From NCBI GenBank assembly GCA_022316685.1, contig JAKJHU010000033.1, positions 5,234,321-5,298,320 on the forward strand: 64,000 bases of DNA. The letters run 5' to 3'. Source of the DNA: Progne subis subis. Its lineage: Eukaryota; Chordata; Aves; Passeriformes; Hirundinidae. How positions within the stretch are numbered: position 1 is the stretch's first letter; each line of letters starts with the position of its first letter. Shown here piece after piece: positions 9,237-21,600 of the stretch. A program made the translations under genes and the position numbers. The notes beneath the pieces are model-generated. The model had not been told where the DNA came from. It did no database searches and was given only the letters and a program-made list of their open reading frames with translations.

Positions 9237-12200
9237 TAACTTTATTTCATTTTTAAAGTTCCTGACACTCTGGCTTAGTATCCAACTCCCTTCCCCTCTA
9301 CCCTACCCTGGTTAGTAATGAAAAGCTATTTTAAGGGACTGGAGTTCAGTAACACATATTTCATACTCCAGGACATTGGTGTTTAACCTAAGCACAGTGA
9401 TTTTCCTGGGCAATGGCTCTGCAAAAGGCATTTCAAAGCCTCCTCAGAGCTAGGAAGTCGCTATTGCGAGGAAGGAAGGCAGGGGGATGGGACCAACAGG
9501 TCCTCATATGGGGAGGGCTCTGAATCATAAACACACCATAGCTTTAATAAAATAAATGAAGTGGAGCCTTTTCAGACGTGGGCAGACTGTATTGGGGCAA
9601 GCCAGGCTTTTAACGTTGGGAGTGAAAATTGACAGGCTGAGAACTGGGACATAAACAAAAATGTCAGGCCCTGGGAGTCTTGTTCACTGGACAATGTCTC
9701 AATTGTTTCAGTGATTTTTCGCAGGCAGCAGGGGATAGTGGGAGATTTAACCCTTTGCTGGCCATGTAGGAGCTGGAGGTGCTCACAGAGTGAAGAAGTG
9801 GCAGAGAAGAGCATTTTTGTTTGGAAGTGATTAAGCATGTCAGTGAGTGATAAGGGAAGGTCAGACTGTTCTCGGCATACTTGTCTGCTGTTAAAGTTGG
9901 GCTTTAAACTTCCTAGATTTTGTGTAGGTTATGCTCCTTGCTTGGAAAATCATATTTTGGGGCTTTTTTTCCCCCCTTTTAATTTTTTTGCTTTTTATTG
10001 GGAAAAATGAGATCATGGGACAGGCCAGTAGATATATGAGAAGAAGGGAAAGTGTGTGTGTTACATTTTTTAAAAATAAGTGCTTCTTCATTAAATGGCT
10101 GACAGGCAAGCTTGGTATTTTAAGGCTGTCTAGTTTATTTGGAACAGGCTGAAATGTGAGATAGGGAATGCCTTTTATTTTATTAATTGCTTTACTGTTT
10201 TGCTTAAGTCTCAAAATAAAAAGGCATCTTCAAAGAAGGCAGAGGAGAGGCGAGGAGCTTAGTTGTCTCGTCATACTTTTGCTTTATTTATTATAAAAAC
10301 AAGCATTGAAACCTGTTGCATACCAGCCTGACATGGGCAAGGTCCAGAAAGCTGTAAGTGGTAATTCTTTACTCATCAGATTTTGAATGTGTGTTTTGTT
10401 GTGGGCAGGGGGGAGGAGAGCAAGACGCAAACTGAAGTTGCTTCTTCAGGGCGCAAAAGCTGTTGAGGTTTATTTGCAGGAAGATAAACCCTCTTTTAAT
10501 AAAATGTGGGTCTTGTCTCAGTTGAGTGAAGTTGAAACATTTTGCAGGCTGGAAGCCAACTCACTTGGTGTGCAGCAGCCCGGTATTAAAGGTCTGGGAT
10601 ATGCTGAGGTTGCTTTAACTTAATTTATGGAATAATAATGTATCCCGTTTTTGTATCTGTGCATCCTCTGGCTGCTTTGCGTTCAGATGCGTGTTTGCAG
10701 CCCCACACTTTCTCCTGCTTTCACATCTGTCCTTCCCCAGCCCCTGCCTGCTGCTGGTGGGCAGGCAGGAGGCCGGGAGCAGCCCAGCAGCAGCACTGCC
10801 TTCCTGCCAGGCAGGAAATTGCCTCTTCCATGACTGCTGCACGCAGTAAAAGCAGCAGAACTTGTGCTCATGGACAGGCTGCTCCCCAAATTCCTGCTTG
10901 GGAGATACAGTCTCTTGTGTGGTAAGGATGGGGAGAGTAAGCTCGTGTTCTCCAGACGCTTCCATGTCTGGTTCACATGGATGGGAGAGAGAGGGAAGAG
11001 GGTGAAAACAATGGCAATGTCCTACTGAAACAGGCTGTCTCCAAAGGCCAGAGCAGGGAAAGTAAGTTGCTGTCCCTCCTAAAGTCTGGCCAGGACTGGA
11101 GAGAGTGGGCACTAAAAGCACCTGCTAGAGCTTCTGTGGAAAATCTGGCTCCTTATGTGTTTTGAAGTGATATTGGTTTCAAAGATTTAGAAAACAGAGG
11201 TTTTTGACATGTTGGAGCAGTTGCTTCCCTGAGTAAGTATCCTGAGTAGAGCTGGATTTAATAATTTATAATTAATCACTCATGCAGCAAAATGAATTGC
11301 TCTTCCTGTTAGTGAAGGCTCACTGAAGAGATTGTGATTTTTTGTGGAACTTTGTTTGTTACTCATGCACAAGTCTCAGCATTTTGTCTTGGATATCATC
11401 CACAAGCAGTTCCTGAGCTGGCTGGTGTTGGGGCTCCTCTGAGCAGAGATGGGGAACATGTGATACATTTCCGTCCCCTGGGTTGAGCAGTGAGTGATAC
11501 TCTTTAATTAATAAAAGTTTATTTTCCATGAAGATTCTCCAGTACTTGCATAAATTCACCATCTTGGCAAGAGTCCCTACCACTGAATTAATTTGCTGGT
11601 GTAGTCACAGAAAGCAGTTAGCTTTGTCACTTAATGAATTTCTCCTTTTTGCTACAGAGCACAGCGTAATGCTGATCTAGCTTGGGTTGCCCTGGTTTTG
11701 TATGTTGTAAACACAGAAATAAAGAAATCAGTTAGTTTGAAGCATTTTGTTAGAGTATTTTGAAATTTCCACTCCTTTCTAGCCATGAATAAGTCAACTT
11801 TGATTTGAAAATAAACTCATTACTGATAATAACAGCCTACAAGAGATGTCTGCTTCTCTGCTCCTCCCCATCTCCTAGAAAGACATAACTGCTGTTCCAG
11901 GTGAAACAATGCTATTTTTAGTGCCGTTGCAGAACATGTTCACAAGATTCTGCTATACAGCTGGACAGCCCATCCATGTGTCTGCTTAGTTGCCACAATA
12001 GTTATCAGGGCCACCTTTCCCTAGATACCCCAGTTAGCAAATAGTTAATTCTCTAGTTTAGATGAACTGGTAGGTGAGATAGGGGGACACCGAGGAGAAA
12101 ATGCTCTTTGTAGCTATGTGTGGTGTCTCTAACCCTTCAAGGCATGCTCAGGGCAGCTCAGTTGTCCATGATGAACAGCATCTTTAACCTTTGCTTGTGT

Positions 12201-12929
12201 TATTAATGTTTTTGTGAGGTGTAATCAGCAGGTCATCCGCTCCGCTTTGTCTCCCACCCTCGTTCTGAGACGTGCCTGGACGAGCCCAGGGAGCTTGGGC
12301 ATCGTGTGCTCTCATGTCCCTTCACCTCACAGGACCTGAATCCTGCTTGTGAAGTTTGGGAAACTAGCAAAGCAAGAAATGGGCTAAGTCACACTTTGTA
12401 AGAGTTGGATGTTGTTTGCCTGCCTTCTGGAATGAGCACGTGCTGGGTGGTGTAAGGGTTTGGATACTTCTTGTTGCCGTGCTTCTCCTGTGAATATTGA
12501 CTCAGCCTGGTGAGATACAGGTGTGGTGGTGGTTCAGTGAAGGGCTCAGAGAAACACTCCTGTTGTTCTGGTTGGGTGTTAGGAGGTGTGACTGAGAGCT
12601 GCCACAGATTTGAGATAAGGCCACTGAAGCAGGGAGCAATCCCTGTGCTGTCAGCAGCAGAACCGTACCGCTCTGAGGGATGAATGACTCCTGAATGGCT
12701 CTGCACCCGTGCTGCCCTTGCACTGGGTACCTCCTGTATTAGATATTGCTCCTGCCTCTGTGAGGAGGGAGGAAAGGACTTTTAAATTCCATTTTTGCTG
12801 CTTGAACGTCTTTCCAGTGAAATCTCAGGGTAAACATGGACATTCAGTTTGTCTGGAGTCTTCCCTGCAGGCCACTTCTCACCAGCATCTGCTGCACCCA
12901 CATGTTGAGGTGATGGTGGAAGTTCAGGG
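9237..12929. other. Noncoding stretch
   Basis: No supported gene. The frames near 10615-11121 overlap on both strands and are chance. AT-rich sequence near 9950-10000 contains T runs. No interspersed repeat recognised. Confidence 0.65.
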
Positions 12930-13130
12930 TAATGGTACTTTGCACTTGCATAGCACTTCACATTTCCAGAGTGCTGTAGAAACCCCAGGCTCCCTATCAG
13001 TCCCTGGGGAAAAAGGAGCTCGGCATTATTACCCTCATTTATGGGCAGAAAAGCTGAGATGTGGAAAGGTTGAGTGGTTTGCCCAAGCCCACACAACAAG
13101 TCAGTCTCAGATCTCAGATTAGCCTTGGAG
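12930..13130 (+). repeat. MIR/CORE-SINE-like relic
   Basis: Successive phrases follow the MIR-type consensus in order: 'catagcacttcacat' near 12950, 'attattaccctcattta' near 13026, 'gctgagatgtggaaaggtt' near 13053 and 'ttgcccaagcccacacaac' near 13079. Order, orientation and spacing all fit an old SINE copy on the + strand. Divergence is high, as expected for these relics in birds. The overlapping open frame is incidental. Confidence 0.75.
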
Positions 13131-15223
13131 TTTTCTGGCACTTGCTGTCATTGTGCAATCAGCTGGAGTGCGTTGCCCTCATGAGATGCTCCTTGTCAAG
13201 CATGGAAACTTTGTGTGAAGCCTTTCAAAATGCGCGGAGACCCTGCTTTGGAGACAACCCTGTTTCTTCTGTTTATATTTTAACATGGACTTAGAGGATA
13301 TTTTACAGATCCTTCCAGGAGGCAAAAAAATTGCCACAGTGGAGAAAAAGTTCAGACTGAAATACTCTTCAGGTAGTGGTGACATCTCATAGTGCTGGGC
13401 AACCTGTGAAGGGCTGTGTAACCTGACCTGAGAAGCACTCAGGTGAAGCAAAGAAGTTCTTAAGTACCAGCAACTTTTTCAGCTTTTAGGGAGAGAAGGC
13501 ACAGCAAGAGGCTCCTGTCTCCTGAGAAACAATGCCCCATCTACATACGGGATTGCTCTCGAGGAGCTGCTTGGTGTGTGAGGATGCTTTTGTTGGAGAA
13601 TGAGTGCCTCTTCCTAGCACAGAGTAATTTGCTTTCAAAGTAGATTAAACTAAACTGGGAGGATGCTGTTAATCTGAAGCTGTGAGTTCTGCATCTGTAT
13701 TTGATCTGGAACAGATACTCTCATTTAAAATTACATTTGCGTATTCTAGATTGATTTATCTTTTTCATATGGAGACAAGGCCTCATCTCTCAAACCACAA
13801 TTTGGTTGAGATACTGAAATTACTGGGTTATACAATGGGGGTGTCAGGCAAATCTTTGCCTCTGTTGGGTGATGCAGATTTTCAGCAGGATCATTTCCAA
13901 TACTCTCTGATGATGGGTTTGAATGGGCAATATCTGACCCATCTCCCTCGATGCCCAGCAGTGAAGCTGGCTGCGGCTGTGCACAGATTTGCCAGGCTAG
14001 AAGAAGTGAATGAAACTGGGCTGGAGGAACATACCAGGCCGCTGTTGAGGTTCCAGAGGAGGCAGTCAGAGTGGTGTCTCCCGAAAAGCAGAGCCAGAGG
14101 GTGCTGGGTGCAGGCTGCGGGGTGGGATGGGGAGCGCCGGTGCGTCAGTGGGAAACCACAGGGCGTGGTGCGGGGCCAGCGCTGCCGGCGAGCTGCAGGG
14201 ACAATGAGTCTGTGGTAGGCAGTCACCGATACCAGAGAGCCCCAGCTAATCTGGGTTTTGTGTGGCGTGGTCTGTTTGGATTAAAATGCAAGGGTAGGGG
14301 CTTGTTTTTTCTTTTTGTTGTTGGGGGTTTTTTTAATACATTTTTTTTTACTGCCATCAGCTAGTCTGGGGTCTCAGAGCTCATCATTTAATATCTTCAT
14401 TCCACTGAGAAAGCAGGAATAGCCTCCCTGAATACACACTTTAGATGGAATTAGCATGCATAGGCCAATTTCTGAACTTTATACCAAGCCCTTATGCCCA
14501 GTTGAGTCACTGCATTTGTTTTGCAGGCTTTTAGTTTTCCATTTCTGTGGTGGAAATACGCTCCTTCTGGGCTGGCCCAGGTGACGCATCCTCTGCAAGT
14601 ACCTTATTGCAGTGCTGGGGGACCCCAGCAGCACATCTGATGAACTCCAAGAGAGCACTTTGGTCCCAAACCCACCTGAGTGGTGGCTTTTGGCAGTGCC
14701 ACCTCTTTGCTGAACCCAGATCATAAGGTTGACTATGGATCATGTGTTCTTTTCTGGGACTTCCCCCACCTTGCCCTGTGCCTTGTTTTTGTGACACCGT
14801 ACGGGACAAAGGCATTGTGCATTATCACATGGCATGTTCAGCATTCACAGGTGGCAGCCAGAGATGCACCTCTGTGCTCTGAACTGTTACACCGTGCTGG
14901 AGGATGTCATACAGTGTCCAGACATGTTTCCCCTTCCCCCACTGCCCACATGCCAAAATAAATATCTGATATGAAAGTCAAGGTACAGAAGCCAGCTGGA
15001 TTGTACAAAAGGTCCTGTCTTGTTTCTGCTGTTGTTGTTGTTGTTATTTTTTTAATATAATTTTCCTGATGGGTTGAGTGACTGTCTACGGTAGAATAAA
15101 GGGATGGAGAAAATATTTTGGCATTTCTTTGAGCAGTAGCGTATTTCTTCTTTGAAATCTGGGAAAATTTTTTTGTGTTTGCTTTGGATTTTTTGTTTAT
15201 CTGCTCATTTGGGCTTTATATTT
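13131..15223. other. Noncoding stretch
   Basis: No supported gene. A 178-codon open frame at 13682-14218 (+) begins at GTG, has no recognisable domain, and is mirrored by a 111-codon frame on the other strand. Low-complexity T tracts occur near 14300-14350 and a (GTT)n run near 15027-15047. Confidence 0.6.
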
Positions 15224-15256
15224 CCCCCCCTGTCGACGCTCCCCCCCCTCCCCCAC
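15224..15256 (-). other. C-rich cluster: quadruplex candidate on the minus strand
   Basis: Runs of seven, eight and five C lie within about 33 bases, so the minus strand carries G7, G8 and G5 runs. The G8 run can supply two tracts, which gives four usable G-tracts and a potential intramolecular G-quadruplex, with an i-motif on the + strand. Confidence 0.6.
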
Positions 15257-15574
15257 CTTCCTTTCAGAAATGGAGGAGAGGAGAAATTGTGTGCATGTGT
15301 GTGTGGTGCCCTGCCAAGCAGAGAAACTAAACAGACAGCCTCTATTGCTTTTGCTCTCACATCTCTAACTTAATTATGGGGGAGGCAAGGGGTGTGTTGT
15401 GTTTAATGTACTCCATGCTTCCAAAACTCCACACTCTCACATGCTAGGGGCTGACCACTGGCACGGGCTTTCATTAATATTTTTTCTTTACCCTGCCCTT
15501 CTGAATCACTACTCTTGCTTTGGGGGCTTCTTTGTAACAAAATTCTTTTATTTTTATTTTTATAATTGCTTCTG

Positions 15575-15850
15575 GATCTACAGAAGCGCATGTCGAAAAT
15601 CATCTCAATGTCACTAGTCTTTAGTTCAACAAGAACGCTATAGAAACGAAAGGTTCTGTCATCCATCAGATTTTCTGTTCCATTTGTTGAAGATGAAAGG
15701 CGAGCGAATTTAGTGCTCACTTTCTTCTCCTTCTGACAGTTATTGATCCTCCCTGGAACTCTGCAATTCACGCTCGGAGCCAGCCCTGACACAGGGAATC
15801 CCCAATTTATTATGTGCGTGCTCACTAGCGCCACGTTAGTGCGGCACATT
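15575..15850. promoter_or_regulatory. Candidate conserved element, or unrecognised exon on the minus strand
   Basis: High-complexity sequence with many retained CpGs outside a CpG island (TGTCGAAAA, AACGCT, AAACGAAAGG, GGCGAGCG, TCACGCTCGG, CGCCACG). The minus strand has an ATG frame from 15849 down to 15403 (148 codons). Its middle portion, around residues 60-95, reads like ordinary protein, but I recognise no family. A weak GT donor sits on the minus strand near the 15580s, but no convincing acceptor was found. A noncoding enhancer is the more likely reading, with an exon as the alternative. Confidence 0.35.
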
Positions 15851-18465
15851 TGCCTCCCTCTTTCAAAGCCATCCCTTAATTTTTCAGCTGCACCTTGTGA
15901 GCTGGGATTCTCCCCTTTCTTGCCTGTTTTTCCTTACAAGACTTCTAGTCTGGAGGCTGGTAATGTTTGAGGAACAAATGCTCTAGCGTGTGTTTGCGTG
16001 TAAGTGGTTTCAGAGGCTTTCTTGGTTTGTATGAAATAGGAAAAGACTGAATCCTTTTCTTTGAGACCATGGCGTATAGGAGGGAGAGAGCCTGCAGCTT
16101 GCTGGTTTTTAGTTGAATTTTATGGTCATTAAAAATGCAAGATTATTAGTCTAGAGACAACCCTTTGGTTAAAGTCAAGATTATGGAGTAAGTGTACTTA
16201 TTTGATGGCTTCCATCACTGGAAATAGAGCGGCAACAATATGAAAGGTATACGTGTAGTGGTGGGAAGTATCATGGTCTTCCTTGTCTATTCTCCCCATG
16301 GCCTTTAACTGAAGGTATGTCCAGGTAGATGGGAGCAGAGACTCAGGGATTCCCTCCAGTGCTTCCAGAGCAGGCCAAATGCAAATCCAACACATCATGT
16401 TGCAGACTGGAGCTGACTTTAGCCTCACTGGCATGGTGCATGTGCCTGGGTGACGTCCTGGACCATGCTCTGCTGCATGGGTGTGTCCTGTGTGTGATGC
16501 CCAGCAGGGCATGGGGGCACCCGTCTTCTAAAGATAGATTTGTAATGCTCTGTTCTCTTCCAGCATCTCCTGTGCCTCCTGGTTCCTCCTCTTCTGTGAC
16601 TGAGGATAGTGAAGTCTTACACTTTTTGTGTAGCTTCTACTTCTTTGATACCACTGAGAGCCTACACTGATGTCACCGGTGTGTAGGTGCAATGAAGGTG
16701 TAATACCTTGGCTATTCCCTGCTGGAATAACAAACTCCATGGCTCTGCCTTTTGTTTGTGTAAATACTCATGAAGTCCTCTGTCCCCTGCGACCAGCCAG
16801 GGATGTGTGTCGCTTGTGTTGTCCTGGTGCTCTTTTTTCTCCAGGCTACTTTGTTCTTGTGGTTTACTTGAGCCTTGGCCGACAAAAGATATTTCCAACC
16901 AAAACCTTATAGAACAGAGAGGACAAGTCCCTTTTAAAGAGGCAAGACCTGCCGTGGGTCAGGGTGTAGGAGCTTTGGGCTCAGCCTGGGGAGGGCAGCT
17001 GGGCTGGCCATGCAGAGCTGGTGGTAATCAGGCCTCCCCAGCTGCTTACAGGCTTTGCGGGAGGTTGGCGGGCCCGTAGAAAAGGGAGTTTCACATCTGC
17101 TTTTGTTTATCCTTTTTGCTGCGGGCAATGCTGAAAACTTAATAAATTGCATGAAACCTAAGGAAACATGAATATAAGAGTATTAGATAAATTACAGAAG
17201 CTTGCCTACCTGTAACATTTTTTTATAGCATGAATAGGACGTGTGTATTATTTCATTTATAGAAAATACACCATGTCTCAGCCTCTCACTGAGGCTCTCT
17301 TGTTTAAACATTCCTCTGTTCTTGCTACTTCTACTCCTCAGCTTCCACTTCTAGCTCTTCCCAAATTTTAACATCGTTTTTTGGTGGCAGGCGTTTAACG
17401 CACCAGCGCTCTGAAGATGTGATGATGGTTTTTCGAAGGATATTTATGAAGCGGTTTTTAAATATTTTGGAGGCTCATGTCTGAAGGAACAGATGAAAGA
17501 AAAATCCTTGTAATGCTGGTAGCATATGCACGCTGTACAAAGACTGTCTCAAATATGTGCCTGTATTTGCTCTAATATTCTCACAATTTTTTCAGCCCAA
17601 CTCTCTTGGCAGGGGCAGGGATGAAAGGGGGATTGCGAGAGAGAAACAATAAACTTTTTAGACAGATACCTTAGAGATGCTGTAACTTCAAATATTTGCA
17701 GTTCCTTTGTTAAAGAACTGGCATTGCACATTAACCTTAATGTAAGTGTAATATAGCATGTGTCTGAAGAAGAATTGAAGAGTATGAATTTCTGCAGCTA
17801 ATGGTTTTTGAATAAATTCAATACAATTGTCTGGCAGTTATTAGCAGAATGTGTGAATCGGGGGCTCTGCAACACTGTATACTTTAAAGACCTTGAACTA
17901 TTTCTACCAGTTAAGAGCTGTTAGATAGAATCTGCTGAAAATTAGCTTCATTCAGTTATCATACAATATAGTGAGCTGTTCTGGCGAAAAGCATTCTCTG
18001 CTAGCATTGAGTCAAAATAAATTCTTCTGTTCCGTCCTGAATTGCAGATAGTATCTGACCGAGGTCAGATAACCTGGCTGCCGCACATGCGCGCATGGAT
18101 GCGCCACCCAGTCCGTGTGCACGAGGAGATCTGTGCCTGGATGTAAATATTGCCCTAGTAGCTTGCCTTGCTCTCGTGCCCACTGTGGGCAGGTCACAGG
18201 CAGCCCGGCTTTGGCCAGGCACTGGGCTGACCCTGCACAACTCTGTGTTCCCTGCTCCAAAACATTAGTAACGCTGCATTAGATTGGGCTTAATTTGGGC
18301 TTACACAAAAATAGCCAGTGCCTGTATTATGCAGAATGTCAAGCCGAATATTTGTGATGGCTTTTCCTCGCTTTATTATGGATCCTCTGGGTCTGATGGG
18401 AGGAAAGCATGAGAGAAGATGAGAAGGAACACAAAGGACCAGTGGAGTTTGGCCTCCCGTGTGCT
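15851..18465. other. Noncoding stretch
   Basis: No gene or interspersed repeat recognised. AT-rich unique sequence predominates from 17150 to 18000. Confidence 0.6.
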
Positions 18466-18612
18466 GAGCCTCACAGTTCAGTGCAAGCCAATGCAGAATT
18501 ACGTTGCTCACTCTGGTGTGGCATCTAGGCTAATTTGTCTCGCTAATTACGCCGGGTGTAGGAGTATGCTGATGTCATTAACAATGTCCATGATCCAGGC
18601 TGGTCTCCCTAC
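18466..18612. promoter_or_regulatory. Small enhancer-like block
   Basis: Contains two TAAT-type cores close together (GGCTAATTTG and GCTAATTACG at about 18528-18550) with retained CpGs. This arrangement is common in homeodomain-bound enhancers. It is called on motif content and texture only. Confidence 0.25.
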
Positions 18613-21600
18613 CTGAGCTTTATGGTGCCTCACGAGGGTCTGAGCTTTCCTGGAGCTGGGGAACTTTACTAGCAAAGTGTAAAGGTCCTTGTAGTCTAGG
18701 GCAGTAATACGCTGTCAGTTAAACTTATGTGGGACAATACACATGCTATATAATTATTTTCGGAGAAGATAGGTGAGTTATTTGTCAATGTTTGCTAATA
18801 GCAGGTGTGTGTAAGACTGGCTCGTTACCTGTCTGATTCCTTACAGTCAACAGAGAGCACCCAGGTCTTCACAGAGGCTTTATGAGATGTATTAAAGATG
18901 TTCTCATGGATAAAGCATGAGAAGTGATTATTTAAGTTGCACCTCAGGGAGAAGAGTGACCAGTGCCTGAGGAGGAACGGACTTAAAAATGATTTTCTGG
19001 TTTATACTGAAAGTTTGTGCTGAGTGAAATGGGGGGGAACAAACTGGATTTAAACATGATTAATCCTATGGGGTACACAAGGAGAAGGGAGAGACTGAAT
19101 GAAATAAAGTGGGGATTCTTAGCTAATTCCTTAAGCTAGGGGTAACTTCTTAAGGAAAGCCAAGGAATTGGATCCTTTCTTTATCCTTTCTATCTGCCCC
19201 AAACTGTTTGGAGTAGAATCAGCCACTCATGTAAAAGTAGATACCATATACCGAAGAGGCAGCAGTCAGCTTAAGCTCGTTGGCAGGAGTGGTGGGAATG
19301 CAAATGTCAGTGCATGATTTGAAAAATCTGGTACTCTTGGAGGAAAGGGGGTTTCCACCACAAAACCAGCTCATCCATTTTCCACTAGAGCCTGTAGACA
19401 ATGGATCCCACAATCCCACATGGTCTCTGGTGTATTACAAGGTTTCATTTTTGTGGTCATATCTAATTTGCCATGCAGACTGCTAGAGGAAAAAGTTTTG
19501 GTTCTGGCCTCAAAGTGTTTAAAATGAAACTGGTAAAACCCTTGTGGTAAATGTAGTCCCAGGCTTTTGCAGGAGTTGAACTTCCATCGGTATCTGATGC
19601 CCCTGCTGTGTGTAGCCACCAAATGGACTGTCTAAGGGATCATCAATATGAAACTCGGCACACATTTGCTGTACCCCCAGGTCTTTTCACAGAGTGTGTG
19701 AGTTTCAATATAAAAATCTAGGATAGATTCCCTGAAGGAACTGGAATTTCTGGTGTTGCAAAGTCCTTATTAGGAAATTGGAAAGATACGCTGATGAGTA
19801 TGCCTGTTTAAAATCAGATAGTACAACAGTTCCCACCATTATTCTCCTTTGGAGAGATTGTTTGTTAACTAAGTTGGTGTTGCAGATTAGAATGAAAATG
19901 GAAAAGAACAGTAAGCAAATTATTTTCTTAAGTTGGGGTATTTGTAATATTTAGAAAAGCAGTAATTGGATAACTCCTCTTCAAAACACTACCAGTGCAT
20001 TTGTAGATACTGGGTTCAATTTGTCTATTTCTAGTTTCATGCTCTGAATGAAAAACAGTGAATCTGTATTTAACTCTTTTCTGTATGTTTTCTAGCAGCT
20101 CTGTATTTATTTAATGTTTTCTATGGGTAGCCATGCACAGAATCACATTCAAGTTTTGTTATCAGGAGATTGTAGCAGTAACAGGCCCTTACTGTGCTGC
20201 TTGCATGTGGTACCTCACCATTTGGGGTCGATGAGAAGTCTTGCCCCATGAGCATGGACCAACCATTCTCACATGAAAACCTTAAATAACTTTTGTTAAT
20301 ATGAAGGGACTCAGATTTGTGAAAATGCTCGTTGGAAGGAAACTTTTTAATGTCCATAATTGTAGTATGTTGTGATCAGTCTGACACTACTCTAGAGGAA
20401 CAAAAGCCCTTGCATGGACTATAAGTCTTGTTAAATTTTTAACAAAGTACTCTAACTTTGGGGGATTTATACCATTCGTTGTCAAATTTAGGAAGAATGG
20501 TTAAATGGCACAAACTGTGCAAGTCCCATGTTGCATCCTGTCACATTATTCTTTTACTCTCATTTCTGTTCTAAGCCTGTATGAGATATGGATATTCTGG
20601 TGGATCTGGTGTTTTTACACCCTTCCTGGCTGTGGATTGTGGTGGGATCTCTGGTGAGCTGTCAGCTTGCTGCTTCATTGCAAGCCAGTTAATAGCATGG
20701 AAGGTGGAGATTCTGCCTTAGCTGGGGGTTTGTCAGGTTGCGAGCAAGTTATCTCATGTCTGCAGTGCCACGTTCCCCTAATAGGCAAGACCTCCTTGCA
20801 GCATGGCCTAGGGAACTTTGGAAAACATCTTGGATGGAAATTCCAGACCGTTGTTTTGCTCTCATTAGCAGCTTTTATCCAGAAGCTTTAATAGCATCAC
20901 TGCAAAGTGTTGTTTAACAACTGGCTTCTCTGACAACTGTGGCTCCATTGGTAATGAGGGAGCTTATTTTAACAAAGTGCCGTAAAGAAATCCAGGGGTG
21001 AGGGTGGGCATGGGTAAATTGCTTTAATACAACTTTTGTTTAATAGAGGCTGAGTTTGTACAACAGATGGATTAGCAGATGAGATTCCCTGTTATTTCTT
21101 CTGTAACTCTTTGTAGAGGGTCTTTACTCTGTCTATCCAAAAAAATTCCATTCTCCTTTCTGTAAGTTTTGCACGCTAATGACAGCGATGAGTAAAGAAA
21201 AACAGCCCATCCAGCTGCAGGCTTTCTAACACAGCCATTAGGTTTCAGGCAAGCAAATGTTGGAGAGAAAAAAGTGCTCTCCAGCAATTGTAATTAAGGG
21301 AAGAGCACCAAATACCTGTAGCAATATGTCAGTATTTTGAAATAACATTGCATCATGTTTTACCTGAAACTTCATTAATGATAGCATGGATGGCCTCTTT
21401 ATCTTGCCAGCATCTGCCCTATTACTGATTGAGACTAAGGGCCAGGCATGTGGAGTAATTCTGTTGAAATAGTTGTTTTTGTGTTTTATGCAACTGACAA
21501 CCAAATCTGGCCTCTGGAATTTGCAGTCAACCAAGCAAATGAGCTTTGAGCTCACTGTGGGGTTTGTTCTCCTTTAATGCAACAAAGGCAATCTGCTAAA

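Noticed and set aside
13682..14226. 178-codon + frame with an overlapping 111-codon minus frame
   Set aside because: Starts at GTG, no recognisable family, no splice sites or CpG cluster in place, and a shadow frame on the other strand.
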